A DNA stretch of 64,000 bases from Actinosynnema sp. ALI-1.44 (GCF_001984155.1 NZ_MTQO01000053.1:620001-684000), one strand, 5' to 3'; shown: positions 1 through 7,725, numbered from the stretch's first letter. Notes: a model not told the origin generated them from the letters alone. Program-made: numbers and translations.

Positions 1-29
1 TCGGTCCACTCGATCTTCGTCTCAGCCAT
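1..29 (-). CDS. Phage Gp37/Gp68-like DUF5131 protein, N-terminus only
   Basis: Only the first nine codons are inside the window, reading MAETKIEWT on the minus strand, preceded by a good ribosome site (AGGAGGTGAA). The M-x-x-KIEWT opening is the usual start of DUF5131 (phage Gp37/Gp68) proteins, which are common in actinobacterial prophages and have no settled function. The gene runs off the left edge, so the family call rests on a very short match. Its start overlaps the stop of the small ORF just upstream, which suggests translational coupling. Confidence 0.5.
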
Positions 30-150
30 TGAGTTCACCTCCTGGGCGTGGGATCGAGCCGATCCACACGTGGATAGGGCACACGGGATGCTCGTCGGCC
101 TCATCGCACGTGCACACAGGGTCTGGCGGCCACTGCTCGTCTTCGCTCAT
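22..150 (-). CDS. Small Cys-rich hypothetical protein (42 aa)
   Basis: This short frame begins at an ATG and ends in a TGA that overlaps the first codons of the DUF5131-like gene by eight bases, the same overlap style as the rest of the element. The peptide is acidic and contains CTCDE, then VCPIH, so it has three cysteines and two histidines that could hold a metal ion. No family is recognised. No strong ribosome site is seen, so it could be a chance frame. The tight overlap and the phage-like setting are the main support. Confidence 0.45.
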   Translation of the reverse strand: MSEDEQWPPDPVCTCDEADEHPVCPIHVWIGSIPRPGGELNG

Positions 151-422
151 TGCGTGTCCGAGTCTGGCTTACCCTGCACTGCAATGGGATCGCTCGATAT
201 GACGATGGATTTCCATAATCTGCAAGGAATGTTCTCGAAGACCCGAATAGAGGACCGTGGGCCTGCGGAAAGTCCTTTTAATTGCGGCCTCCCGACTGTG
301 TCGCCTGGATCACCATCGGCGCTACCTGTTTGGCCCGGTCGCACGACCCACTGAATTCGCACAGTGGTACCGCACTCAGCAGAACGCACGGTGTTCAGAC
401 TGAACCTGACCGGGCCGGGAAC
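151..422. other. Intergenic stretch, probable promoter region
   Basis: No convincing gene lies between the small Cys-rich ORF and the hairpin below the DUF2303 gene. The stretch is clearly AT-richer than its neighbours, especially about 180-290, as expected for a promoter serving the leftward genes. I could not fix a -10/-35 pair with confidence. Confidence 0.4.
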
Positions 423-448
423 CCTCGGCGCGCCGGAACGCGCCGAGG
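423..448 (-). terminator. Hairpin downstream of the DUF2303 gene
   Basis: A perfect 10-bp inverted repeat (CCTCGGCGCG/CGCGCCGAGG) with a six-base loop lies 16 bases beyond the stop of the DUF2303 gene on the minus strand. No U-tract follows, as is common for actinobacterial terminators. It marks the probable end of the long leftward operon. Confidence 0.6.
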
Positions 449-463
449 ACTCCTTGCCGGTGT

Positions 464-1315
464 TCACGTCAGCCTCGGCACCGAGCCGAGGAACACCGGC
501 AGCTCGTCGCCGAGGTAACCGCGGATCTCGCCGACGATCACGGAGAACGCGTCGCGCCGGATCTCCTCAGGCCGCAACAGCTGGTATCCGATCCGCAGGT
601 CTCCGCTGGAGATCCGGTACCGCAGCTTGGCCGTCAGCTCGACCGGCGCCACGTACGCGAACGGCGCCGCCCGGATCACGAACTGGTCCGGGATCTCCAG
701 CTGGCCTTTCTGCCCGGCCTGGGCGGTGGTCTGCTCGTCGTAGGTGAACGTCACGTCGCCGGACTTCTGCCGCAGACCAGAGCGGAACGCCACCGTGCGC
801 TTGGCCTGCAGGCTGGTCGCTACCTCGTAGATGTCGGCGGCGGCCGGGTTGATGATGCTGTGCATCCGCTGCTCGAGGAACTCCGCGAACTGCAGTTGGT
901 CGACCAACTGCCCGTCGAGCTTCGTCCATGCCTGCCAGTCCGGATCCGGCTGCAGGGCAAGGTGCGCGGTGTGAGAGCGCCACCCGGGCAGGCTCACGTG
1001 CGCGTGGTCGTCGAGCACCGCCGTGACCCGGCCGCTTTCGATGTCGGCCCACACGCTGGTGTGCTGCGGGTTGGCGAGCCGCTTCACGTAGGCGGCGAAG
1101 TCGCCGGGGTCATGCAGCGCGGCACCGCCGCGTGCACGACGCGGCGCGGCCAACTGCGGTTCGAGGTCGGTGACGACCACGTGCTCGTCGGTGCGGATGC
1201 GGGACACGATCAGCGAGCGGTCCTCGTCGAGCTCGTACGCGTCGAGCAGGCGGTCGGTGTCGCGGCGGCCGAGGTCGGCGGCCGCGGTGACCAGGTTCTC
1301 GGTGTCGGGGTTCAT
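464..1315 (-). CDS. DUF2303 (YfdQ-like) phage protein
   Basis: This 283-residue protein resembles the DUF2303/YfdQ family of prophage-encoded cytoplasmic proteins. The recognisable core runs from about residue 65 (DFAAYVKRLAN) through the GWRSHTAHLAL segment to a C-terminal region with FRSGLRQKSGDVTF and RAAPF. The molecular role of the family is not known; members sit in phage early or recombination regions. Its ATG overlaps the TGA of the upstream gene by four bases, so it is the last gene of the leftward operon, followed by a hairpin. Confidence 0.75.
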   Translation of the reverse strand: MNPDTENLVTAAADLGRRDTDRLLDAYELDEDRSLIVSRIRTDEHVVVTDLEPQLAAPRRARGGAALHDPGDFAAYVKRLANPQHTSVWADIESGRVTAVLDDHAHVSLPGWRSHTAHLALQPDPDWQAWTKLDGQLVDQLQFAEFLEQRMHSIINPAAADIYEVATSLQAKRTVAFRSGLRQKSGDVTFTYDEQTTAQAGQKGQLEIPDQFVIRAAPFAYVAPVELTAKLRYRISSGDLRIGYQLLRPEEIRRDAFSVIVGEIRGYLGDELPVFLGSVPRLT

Positions 1316-1644
1316 CGGTTTCTGTTCTCCTCGTAGAGGGCGATCTGGGACGGGTCGTCGCGGGTGAGGTCGCCGTCGGCGGTGGCGAACCAGATCGACG
1401 CCTGGGGGATGTCGGGCAGCTTCGTGGTGACCTGTGCGGCGAGCTCGACCTGGCCGTCGTTGACCCGCTTCGCGCCGATCTTGAGCGTGAGCGTGCCTGC
1501 CTTGCCGATGTCCTGGACGGCCAGGATCAGGTCGCGCAGCTTCTCGGACAGTTCGTCGTGCGTGCGGCCCTTCGCGTGTTGCGCCAAGAACACGGAGAAC
1601 GCCGTCGGCTCCGTGTCGGTTGTGGACGGTTCGGTCATGGTCAC
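1312..1644 (-). CDS. Trypsin-co-occurring/phage-like hypothetical protein (110 aa)
   Basis: This is a small cytoplasmic protein with the core FSVFLAQHAKGRTHDELSEKL, then a beta-rich part (TLTLKIGAKR, VELAAQVTTKLP). The layout is common for small actinophage early proteins that stand next to DUF2303 genes, but no function is known. A GTG start at 1644 is preferred over the ATG six bases further in. It gives a four-base GTGA overlap with the upstream nuclease-like gene and a five-base spacing from AGGAG. Confidence 0.65.
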   Translation of the reverse strand: MTMTEPSTTDTEPTAFSVFLAQHAKGRTHDELSEKLRDLILAVQDIGKAGTLTLKIGAKRVNDGQVELAAQVTTKLPDIPQASIWFATADGDLTRDDPSQIALYEENRNR

Positions 1645-2126
1645 CGGTTCTCCTGTGGTGTCGTGTTTTCTGTGCCGTACCCGGCTCGGTGAAGGAGCCG
1701 GACGAGGTCCGCGAGGGTGAGCCGTACTGTGGCCTCGAACTCCGGCGCCTTGTATTCGGTGAGCAGCTCGGCGAAGCCGCTGCCGGTCAGGTGCACCCAC
1801 CACCGCCCGGCGTCGCCGAACTTCCGGCGCCGCTGGACGAGGAACCCGTAGTCGGCGTTGGCCGCCTGGCGCTGCTGCTCGGTGTCGACCATGCGGCGCG
1901 CGAACACCGCGGCCTGCTCGATGTCGGCGCGGTCGGTGACCTGCCAGACGAGGCACGGTGTGCCTGTGACGTCGCCGAGGTCGGCACGCTCACGGACCCG
2001 GGACCGATGGCCGGTTGCGATCGCGCGTTCGGCGCCGGGCCAGCCGTGTTCGCGCAGCCACTTCACGACGGCGAGTTCGGCCCTGGCTCCCTTGTTCCTG
2101 TTGGCTTTGCCGATGGAGGCGCTCAC
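1641..2126 (-). CDS. PD-(D/E)xK-like nuclease / Holliday-junction-resolvase-like protein
   Basis: The 161-residue product has the start expected for small phage Holliday junction resolvases: NRNKGARAELAVVKWLREHG with the conserved Glu, followed by ERADLGDVTG carrying the Asp. The third motif should read ExK or QxK. Here it is VWQVTD, so the catalytic lysine is missing or displaced and activity is uncertain. The GTG start overlaps the upstream stop by four bases (GTGA). A role in phage DNA processing is inferred from family and context. Confidence 0.6.
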   Translation of the reverse strand: MSASIGKANRNKGARAELAVVKWLREHGWPGAERAIATGHRSRVRERADLGDVTGTPCLVWQVTDRADIEQAAVFARRMVDTEQQRQAANADYGFLVQRRRKFGDAGRWWVHLTGSGFAELLTEYKAPEFEATVRLTLADLVRLLHRAGYGTENTTPQENR

Positions 2127-2494
2127 AGCGTCACCGCCTGCCCGTTCGTGCACCGGCAAACGCGATCGACCCAGCACCCTGCCGAGTGCGGCGGCTTCCG
2201 GATCGGGCCGCGAGCGGAAGCCTGTTGCGGGATCCGTACGACGGTGTCCTCGTTGGCCACTTCCGGGCGGCCTGGGGTGAGGTAACCGGCCTCGAAGCCG
2301 AGCCGTACCGCATGCGCACGGTCGCGTGCACCGAGCTTGTCGAACACCGCGCGCAAGTAGCCCTTGACCGACGCGCCGGACACGAACATCTGCGCGCCGA
2401 CCTCGTCGTTGGTGTAGCCGTGCGAGATCCCTTCGAGCGCGTTCAGTTCGCGTTCGGACAGTGGCCCGCCGAACGGCGCACGGGCCGCCATCAC
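2123..2494 (-). CDS. LuxR-type helix-turn-helix protein
   Basis: The 123-residue protein is essentially a GerE/LuxR DNA-binding domain: LSERELNALEGISHGYTNDEVGAQ, then VSGASVKGYLRAVFDKLGARDRAHAV, at about residues 12-70. No receiver or ligand domain is attached, so it is a stand-alone regulator. The C-terminal tail has three cysteines and no known match. A GTG start gives a four-base overlap with the upstream RDF-like gene. It probably regulates element genes; the target is unknown. Confidence 0.75.
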   Translation of the reverse strand: MMAARAPFGGPLSERELNALEGISHGYTNDEVGAQMFVSGASVKGYLRAVFDKLGARDRAHAVRLGFEAGYLTPGRPEVANEDTVVRIPQQASARGPIRKPPHSAGCWVDRVCRCTNGQAVTL

Positions 2495-3651
2495 GAACCG
2501 TCCTCGTTTGCCTCGGCCGCCGCGAGTGCGCCGTCCAGCGCCTTCGGCGGGTCCACGTCAGCCAGCGCCCGCTCAAGCACGTCGATCACTGTCGATGCCT
2601 GGGCCTTGGTCAGGTCGTTCGACGAGGTGATTGCCGGGCGGCGGGCTAGCAGACCGACCGTGGTGAGCTTGTCGGGGCGCTCGTTGATGCCGAACTCACC
2701 AAGTTGGGCATGCAGCTTGTTCTGCTGGGCACGGGTGATCATCTCTTCTGCCACCGGCGCGGCCTCCGATACAGCGCCAGGCGCTGGCCGGGCCGCCTGC
2801 CCGGCCGTGCGCGGCTTCAGACCGGTCGACGGGATCGGCGCGGCCGAGTTCTTCCGCTTCGCGCGGGTCTTCGGCTCGTTCGCCGCGGCGGCCTGCTCGG
2901 CCACCGACGCCACCGGAGCCGCAGGCAACGACGCGGGCACCGGCGTCAACCGAGCCGCACCGTCCACCGGCTGCTCGGCGACACCAGCCGAGATCTGCCG
3001 CACCTCCGTACCCCCGCCGATCAGCTGGCCCGGCGACACCTCGACGTCCAGCACCGGCACGGCGAACCGCCGCGTCTGCTGGCCGGGACGCTTCACCTGC
3101 CGCTGCTCCAACCGCAGCCGAGCCGGGAGCATCTGCCCGCGACCGGCCGCCATCTGGATCACGCCGACCGCACCCTGCAGCTCGACCGCCGCGTAGTAGC
3201 CCTGGGTGTCGATCCGCCACACACCTAAGCCCGGCAGGTCCCGCAGCATCACCGATAGCCGCGTGTGGATGTCGCACTCGCGGGCGTCTGGATCGCACAC
3301 GCACGGCCCGTCGCTGATCGACTCGGTGCCGCCGTCACACCGACGCTGGCACCCACCGGCGGACCACAGTTCGTAGTGCTGCGAGAACGACATGTCCGAC
3401 GGCGGCACAATGACGTCGATCGCGTCGGCCGTCGTCACGACTTCCCACTGCTGGCCGGCAGGCGCTGACCAGGGGCGGGCCTCCCCGCCGAACAAGTCCG
3501 CAGCCTGCCGGATCCGGTGCTGGTCGCTGCTGGTGAGCCGGAACGTCTCCAGCTTCTCCGGTCGCGACCGGCCATTGCCGGTCGGCACCTGCTGGCCAAT
3601 CCGGATCCGTCCGGCCTCGGCCAGCCGCCGCTGCAAGTCGATGATCGGCAT
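2491..3651 (-). CDS. Gp3-like recombination directionality factor
   Basis: This 386-residue protein opens with MPIIDLQRRLAEAGRIRIGQ and has the Cys-rich block GGCQRRCDG...CVCD...CDIHTRLSVMLRDLPGLGVWR around residues 120-180, the hallmark of the phiC31 gp3-like recombination directionality factor family. Such proteins switch serine integrases toward excision. The C-terminal third is low-complexity Ala/Pro-rich with a final helical segment. The start chosen is the ATG that overlaps the upstream TGA by one base. The integrase visible in this element is a tyrosine enzyme, so its partner here is unclear. Confidence 0.75.
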   Translation of the reverse strand: MPIIDLQRRLAEAGRIRIGQQVPTGNGRSRPEKLETFRLTSSDQHRIRQAADLFGGEARPWSAPAGQQWEVVTTADAIDVIVPPSDMSFSQHYELWSAGGCQRRCDGGTESISDGPCVCDPDARECDIHTRLSVMLRDLPGLGVWRIDTQGYYAAVELQGAVGVIQMAAGRGQMLPARLRLEQRQVKRPGQQTRRFAVPVLDVEVSPGQLIGGGTEVRQISAGVAEQPVDGAARLTPVPASLPAAPVASVAEQAAAANEPKTRAKRKNSAAPIPSTGLKPRTAGQAARPAPGAVSEAAPVAEEMITRAQQNKLHAQLGEFGINERPDKLTTVGLLARRPAITSSNDLTKAQASTVIDVLERALADVDPPKALDGALAAAEANEDGS

Positions 3652-4580
3652 CAGTCGCCTTTCGATTCCAGCGCTGGACCCATGACCGTCTTGCTCGTCT
3701 CGGAGGTCCAGCGGAACGCTTCGATGGTGTAGAGGAACGACTCGTGAACCTCGGTGTCGCACCGGATCGGGTACGCCTCGCAAGCCTCCGGCGTGATCTG
3801 GATGACCAGGCCGCTGTCAACCTCGGGCACCGGTTCGGCCATAGCCCGCTCGGCCTCGCCGAGCAGGTAGTAGCGGCGCCGGAACTTCTCCAGCCTCCGA
3901 GGCCGCCACACCGCGGCGTGTTCGGCGTGCCGGTACGCGGCCAGCTGGAGCGCGACCTGCTCGGGGTAGGGGGTCTTCGGTTGCCCCTTCGAGTCGCGGG
4001 GTTCCCGGGACGTCTTGTAGTCGATGATGAACCGGACGCCGTCGATGGTGAGGAACCCGTCGGTTTGCCCGGCGTAGCCGTAGGTCGGCGAGTACACGCA
4101 CACCTCGGTCGCCTGGTACGCCGGGGTGAAGCGCTGCAGCCAACGGTCGAACTGGTCCAGCATGGTCAACACGACCGGGCCCTCGGCACGGATGTCGACT
4201 TGGTCGCCGCCTTCGACCCGGATCGCGGTGGCGATCGCGTGTTTGTCCGGACGGATGCCGGTCAGTGCGTAGGACTCGCAGAGGTGGTGCACCACCGTGC
4301 CCAGGTCAGCCGCACTCAGCAAGTTGCGTGGTCGCCGGAACCTGGCGTCGCGCAACCACTTCACGGCTTCGGTGCGGCCCCGGTCGTTGAGCATCGCTTG
4401 CCACGTGGCGAGGTTGTCGATCGCGGCGTCGGCGGTTTGTTCAGCGGCCCAGTAGAGCAGCGCGGGCTTGTCGAGCACGCCGAGCACCGTGGTGACCGAC
4501 CACAGGGTCAGGTCACCATCGCTCGGCTTGTCGACGTCGACCGCTTCCTGGCCGAGCCGGATGTCCTCCGACGTTGTCAC
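3651..4580 (-). CDS. PD-(D/E)xK superfamily nuclease (RecB/Cas4-like)
   Basis: The 309-residue product shows a complete nuclease core: an early HHLCESYA helix (His99-100), GQTDGFL with Asp174, FIIDYKTS with Asp187 and Lys189, and VALQLAAYRHAE with Gln212 and Tyr216. This is the RecB/Cas4 pattern of exonucleases that process DNA ends, often in phage recombination modules. A GTG start is chosen because it overlaps the upstream stop by four bases. There are no CRISPR genes nearby, so a Cas4 role in CRISPR adaptation is not supported. Confidence 0.8.
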   Translation of the reverse strand: MTTSEDIRLGQEAVDVDKPSDGDLTLWSVTTVLGVLDKPALLYWAAEQTADAAIDNLATWQAMLNDRGRTEAVKWLRDARFRRPRNLLSAADLGTVVHHLCESYALTGIRPDKHAIATAIRVEGGDQVDIRAEGPVVLTMLDQFDRWLQRFTPAYQATEVCVYSPTYGYAGQTDGFLTIDGVRFIIDYKTSREPRDSKGQPKTPYPEQVALQLAAYRHAEHAAVWRPRRLEKFRRRYYLLGEAERAMAEPVPEVDSGLVIQITPEACEAYPIRCDTEVHESFLYTIEAFRWTSETSKTVMGPALESKGD

Positions 4581-4804
4581 GGTCGTTCTGTCCCTTTCGG
4601 ATCCGCGTCGAACCCGACGCAGTAGCAGGTAGAGGTTTCCTGACCAAACGCTCGACACCAGCACGGCGGCGGGACGTCGGGCTCGCGCTCCGGCTCGTCG
4701 ACGGGCGCCTGGTCCTCGACGGGCCCGAACACCAGCCACACGCACATCAGGGTGGCGATGCCGATCAGGCCGAATCCGCATGTCGTTGCGATCATGTCGT
4801 TCAT
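4577..4804 (-). CDS. Small membrane protein (75 aa)
   Basis: The peptide starts MNDMIATTCGFGLIGIATLMCVWLVF, a single hydrophobic segment at about residues 4-25, followed by a Pro/Glu-rich and Cys-rich tail. It is probably a single-pass membrane protein. The ATG overlaps the TGA of the next upstream small gene (ATGA). No family is recognised; such small membrane ORFs are typical of actinophage early regions. Confidence 0.55.
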   Translation of the reverse strand: MNDMIATTCGFGLIGIATLMCVWLVFGPVEDQAPVDEPEREPDVPPPCWCRAFGQETSTCYCVGFDADPKGTERP

Positions 4805-4926
4805 TGGCCGCCTCGTTTCCGGATGAGGCAGACCACCACCGCGACGAACAGCAGCGTCGCGCCGCGAGTTGCGCAGTTCTCGGCGCATCCGGCGGGCCCG
4901 TAGTCGCGGCGGTGGTCGTCGGCCAT
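4801..4926 (-). CDS. Small membrane protein (41 aa)
   Basis: A very short protein, starting MADDHRRDYGP, with two cysteines and one hydrophobic stretch (TLLFVAVVVCLI) near the C-terminus ending in a basic RKRGG tail. It probably sits in the membrane with the C-terminus inside. It lies one base downstream of the XRE regulator stop and overlaps the next gene by ATGA. The overlaps on both sides are the best evidence that it is real. Confidence 0.5.
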   Translation of the reverse strand: MADDHRRDYGPAGCAENCATRGATLLFVAVVVCLIRKRGGQ

Positions 4927-4927
4927 G

Positions 4928-5185
4928 TCAGACCGCCTCGACGACACGTGCACCCAGCAGCGTGTCGAGGTCGACGCGGAGAATCTCGGCCAGCGCAAGC
5001 GCTTCGGCGAGGAATACTCGCCGGAGCCCGGTTTCTACCTTGTACACGGTGGGCTGATGCCAGCCATGGCCGCGCGTCCGCATCTGCACGGCCACGTCCT
5101 GCTGCGTCAGGTTGCGCTCGTCGCGCAACCGCTGCAGGTTCTCCCGGAACACCTTGTCGACAGGGGACGGGTTCGTGTCAGCCAT
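4928..5185 (-). CDS. XRE-family helix-turn-helix regulator
   Basis: An 85-residue protein made almost wholly of a Cro/C1-type HTH: FRENLQRLRDERNLTQQDVAVQM, then HQPTVYKVETGLRRVFLAEALALAEIL. It is likely a DNA-binding regulator of the element. The start MADTNPSP is chosen because the HTH begins about ten residues later; the frame is open further upstream but would add unrelated residues. It overlaps the preceding membrane protein gene by eight bases. Confidence 0.8.
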   Translation of the reverse strand: MADTNPSPVDKVFRENLQRLRDERNLTQQDVAVQMRTRGHGWHQPTVYKVETGLRRVFLAEALALAEILRVDLDTLLGARVVEAV

Positions 5186-5453
5186 GAGGATCACCCAGCC
5201 GTACCGCCACACCGGCAGCGACACCGAACCCGCCGAACAGGGCGATGAACACCGCGGCTGGCCCGCCGACCGCGAACGCTGAACCGACCACGATCAGGAG
5301 GGCTACCACGGTCAGCAGCACGCCGAGCGCGAACCGGGCGATCAGGTCGGAGAGCGGCGCAAGAAGCCGACCGGCGCCCACGATGATGTCCCCGCACAAC
5401 TCGAATGCGTTGCGTACCAATGGGTGTGTAACCCGCTTGGCGTGGCTAGTCAC
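5178..5453 (-). CDS. Small two-pass membrane protein (91 aa)
   Basis: Starting at a GTG (VTSHAKRVTHPLV), the protein has two long hydrophobic segments, FALGVLLTVVALLIVVGSAFAV and PAAVFIALFGGFGVAAGVAV, at about residues 41-62 and 64-84. It is probably an inner-membrane protein of unknown role. It overlaps neighbours by eight bases on each side, in keeping with the operon style. Confidence 0.5.
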   Translation of the reverse strand: MTSHAKRVTHPLVRNAFELCGDIIVGAGRLLAPLSDLIARFALGVLLTVVALLIVVGSAFAVGGPAAVFIALFGGFGVAAGVAVRLGDPHG

Positions 5454-5730
5454 GACGACCACCGCCAAACCGCACCATCGGGTCATCTGGCCCCCACCGG
5501 TACGCCTTCGTGGCCACGCACTCGGAGCGACTCGGCATCTTCGCCGCTTCCGCGACCTCGTCCACGTCATCGGCCAGCACCCAGAACTCGCAGTCCCCGA
5601 CGCTCGGCCAGCACTCGTGTTCCTCGGGCAGGTCCACCGCGAACCGGACGGTGTCCACACCGGGCTCGTTGAACCAGGCCGGATGGCGATACTCGATACC
5701 GTCCACTACGAACACACTCGGGGCAGTCAA
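5446..5730 (-). CDS. Hypothetical protein (94 aa)
   Basis: No family is recognised. The protein contains VDGIEYRHPAWF and an acidic middle (DLPEEHECWPSVGDCEFWVLADDVDEV), ending in a basic FGGGRRD. A TTG start is preferred because it makes a four-base TTGA overlap with the upstream stop. In-frame GTG codons 15 and 24 bases further in are alternatives. It is cytoplasmic by composition. Confidence 0.5.
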   Translation of the reverse strand: MTAPSVFVVDGIEYRHPAWFNEPGVDTVRFAVDLPEEHECWPSVGDCEFWVLADDVDEVAEAAKMPSRSECVATKAYRWGPDDPMVRFGGGRRD

Positions 5731-6287
5731 GACGGACCACCGCCCGCAGCATGGGTGTCCGCGTGCTGCTCGGTGAGTGTCGAGGGACGGGGTCCGTGAT
5801 CCTCGATGGTCTTCGCGTCGGCCCAGGTGACAGCGTCCTCCTCCCGCGCGCCGTAGCCCTTGCTCAGTTCGACATTCCGCCTGTGCGCGGCCACCCACCG
5901 GCGATCGTCCACTGACGCGGTGAACAGGGAAGCCAGTTCACCGAACTGATCGGGCGTCAACGTCGCCGTTCCCTCGCCTACGTGCTGCGTGAGGAACTCG
6001 ACCGTCTCGGTGGCGTGGAGGTGATCCCGCATCGTCATAGGCAGCCCGCCCAGCTCGAACTGGATCGCGATGGATGCGCTGTCTGGACTGATCGTGAGAA
6101 CGATCGGCACGTCGAAGACCTTGACCCACGCGTGACGCAACAGCAGATCATCCGACAATGCCCAGCCGACCGTGACGTTGCTGGTCTGCTCGTGGACGTA
6201 GACGTGTCCCAAAGTAGGCAGATGGTCGTACTCGGACAGGGCGTCGGCGATCGCCGCGAGCTTCTTGGCCAGGTCGGAGTTGCTCAT
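5727..6287 (-). CDS. Hypothetical protein (186 aa)
   Basis: The protein begins MSNSDLAKKLAAIADALSEYD and alternates beta-like segments (HVYVHEQTSNVTVGWAL, IVLTISPDSASIAIQFEL) with helices. There is no transmembrane segment or signal peptide. No family could be assigned. Its ATG overlaps the upstream TGA by four bases, so it belongs to the leftward operon. Confidence 0.6.
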   Translation of the reverse strand: MSNSDLAKKLAAIADALSEYDHLPTLGHVYVHEQTSNVTVGWALSDDLLLRHAWVKVFDVPIVLTISPDSASIAIQFELGGLPMTMRDHLHATETVEFLTQHVGEGTATLTPDQFGELASLFTASVDDRRWVAAHRRNVELSKGYGAREEDAVTWADAKTIEDHGPRPSTLTEQHADTHAAGGGPS

Positions 6288-7069
6288 GCCGACACCGCCA
6301 TCCGCTGGTACGGCCGGACCGCCAGCGCGAGGTCGAGCGCCTCACCCCACGACAGACCGTCGCGGTCCATACCGAAGTCCTGCGCGTGCTGCGCCGCCGC
6401 GAACACCTTCCGCGCTGCCTGCGTCATCCGCACCCGCGCGGGCAACACCACCACCGCGATCCCCGGCGTGTCCTGGCGGTCCATCTCGGCCAGCTCGTGC
6501 TCGGTCACGCCGAGCAGGTACAGCGCGACGCCGACCATGCAGATCGGGGCGCCGTCCCAGACGTACGAGCAGGCGCCGTCGTTCACGTCGTGCTTTCGGC
6601 CGTACGACTGCACCACCACGTCCAGCATCCGACGCGCGACGCGGGCCGTGATCCGGATCTCCACCTGCCGCTCCAGCACGGCCAACCGCTGCTCATCGGC
6701 CAGGGCCATGCGGTGCAGGTTGTCGAGCAGGGCCTCCCGAGTGGCGCCACCGAAGCAACGCAGCACGTCGTCGTCGGCCTCGTCGACGAGCACGCCCAGC
6801 AAACGGGCGCCGTGCCAGCGGTCGAAATCCATGCTGCGGATCAAGTGCGCCAGCAGCGCGTGGGTGTGCAGCTGGTCCAACACCGCCACCAGACGCTTCC
6901 GAAGACTCTCCTCGTGGATTCCGGAGTAGTCCGCCAGGCGCTCCACCAGGTCGGCACAGACCCGGTTCAGTTCCTGGGCCGTGAGCACCGGCACGTCCCG
7001 GTTCCGCGCGGGCAGGGCACACACGCGCTCCACCCGCTGCGCGTGCTGGGTACCATCCGTGATGGTCAT
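6284..7069 (-). CDS. Hypothetical helical protein (261 aa), first gene of the leftward operon
   Basis: The product (MTITDGTQHAQRVERVC...) is rich in leucine- and arginine-bearing helices, with HIRS/DFDRWHGARLLGVLVDEAD in the middle and an RMTQAARKVFAAAQHAQ helix near the end. No domain is recognised. The ATG is preceded by GGAGAGGAAG, a good ribosome site. It is the first gene after the hairpin that follows the Xis-like gene, so a promoter probably lies in 7070-7091 or the hairpin is read through. Confidence 0.6.
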   Translation of the reverse strand: MTITDGTQHAQRVERVCALPARNRDVPVLTAQELNRVCADLVERLADYSGIHEESLRKRLVAVLDQLHTHALLAHLIRSMDFDRWHGARLLGVLVDEADDDVLRCFGGATREALLDNLHRMALADEQRLAVLERQVEIRITARVARRMLDVVVQSYGRKHDVNDGACSYVWDGAPICMVGVALYLLGVTEHELAEMDRQDTPGIAVVVLPARVRMTQAARKVFAAAQHAQDFGMDRDGLSWGEALDLALAVRPYQRMAVSA

Positions 7070-7091
7070 GGAGGCTTCCTCTCCTTGATCG

Positions 7092-7116
7092 GGCCCGGTG
7101 TTCACAGCACCGGGCC
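7092..7116 (-). terminator. Strong hairpin between Xis-like gene and leftward operon
   Basis: A perfect 9-bp inverted repeat (GGCCCGGTG/CACCGGGCC) with loop TTCACAG lies between two minus-strand genes. A second, weaker stem (CTGTCG/CGACAG, 7160-7178) sits immediately below the Xis-like stop. Together they could end the short regulator transcript or attenuate read-through into the long operon. Confidence 0.55.
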
Positions 7117-7179
7117 GCTTCTCGTTGTGCGGCTGGAAATCAGGCGATAGTCGGGCCGTCTGTCGCACGCCCCGACAGG

Positions 7180-7392
7180 TCATGACGCCTGTTTCTGTCC
7201 AGGCGCGGGGATGGTTCCGGCTTTGATCGCTTGAACGACGGCGTCCGGGATCACCCAGGCGTCGCCCCACTTCTCAGCGCCGGGGATCTCGCCGTCGCGG
7301 CAGAGCTTGCGCACCTGCCAGGCGGACATGCCGACCATCTGGGCGAACTCGGTGGCCCGCCACGCGATGCGCGGCAGCGTGGTCTCGCTCAT
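7180..7392 (-). CDS. Excisionase-like / MerR-type HTH protein (70 aa)
   Basis: The 70-residue protein is a winged-helix DNA-binding domain of the excisionase type: WRATEFAQMVGMSAWQVRKLCRDGEIPGAEKWGDAWVIPDAVV. These small proteins (Xis) assist tyrosine integrases in excision, so this is the best candidate partner of the integrase at 9 kb. Its ATG overlaps the upstream repressor-like gene by four bases. Family membership is clear; the Xis role is inferred from context. Confidence 0.7.
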   Translation of the reverse strand: MSETTLPRIAWRATEFAQMVGMSAWQVRKLCRDGEIPGAEKWGDAWVIPDAVVQAIKAGTIPAPGQKQAS

Positions 7393-7724
7393 GCCGCGCC
7401 TCGAACGGGACGCCTCGGCCCCTTCTCGGCGGGCTCCTTGCGCCGTTCAGGTTTCGGCTTCGGCTTGGTCTGGTCGGGCGGCGGGTCGGGCAGGCCGCCG
7501 TTGTTGTCGCCCACGATGTCGGCGACGACCTCCCGGGCTGGTTCGCCGTCGCGGGCGAGCAGGCGACCGAGGTCGTAGATCCGGGGCAAGCGGAGTGGAT
7601 CGCGACCGGCGATGGCGTTGCGGAGTGAGCCCCACGGGATGCCGGTCTTCTCGGCCAGCGTCTCCGAACTCACACCGAGCTCGGCCATCCGGTGGCGCAC
7701 TGCGGAGCTTCGGAGTTTCGGCAT
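7389..7724 (-). CDS. Phage repressor-like HTH protein (111 aa)
   Basis: The protein starts MPKLRSSAVRHRMAELGVSSETLAEKTGIPWGSLRNAIAGRD, a Cro/C1-like HTH at about residues 7-45, followed by a basic Pro/Lys tail (KPKPKPERRKEP). It is divergent from the plus-strand HTH gene, across a stretch full of TCTGCGG repeats, the usual layout of a lysogeny switch. The frame is open 36 bases further up, but those codons lie inside the repeat array, so the inner ATG is chosen. Confidence 0.7.
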   Translation of the reverse strand: MPKLRSSAVRHRMAELGVSSETLAEKTGIPWGSLRNAIAGRDPLRLPRIYDLGRLLARDGEPAREVVADIVGDNNGGLPDPPPDQTKPKPKPERRKEPAEKGPRRPVRGAA

Positions 7725-7725
7725 G

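Noticed and set aside
147-467. Minus-strand 106-residue frame
   Set aside because: It crosses the AT-rich promoter-like stretch and the terminator hairpin, and its sequence is not protein-like.
3651-4580. Cas4 of a CRISPR system
   Set aside because: The fold fits, but no cas1, cas2 or repeat-spacer array is visible anywhere in the window.
3651-4781. Longer start for the PD-(D/E)xK nuclease
   Set aside because: The added N-terminus is a shadow of the small membrane gene; the GTG at 4580 gives the expected four-base overlap.
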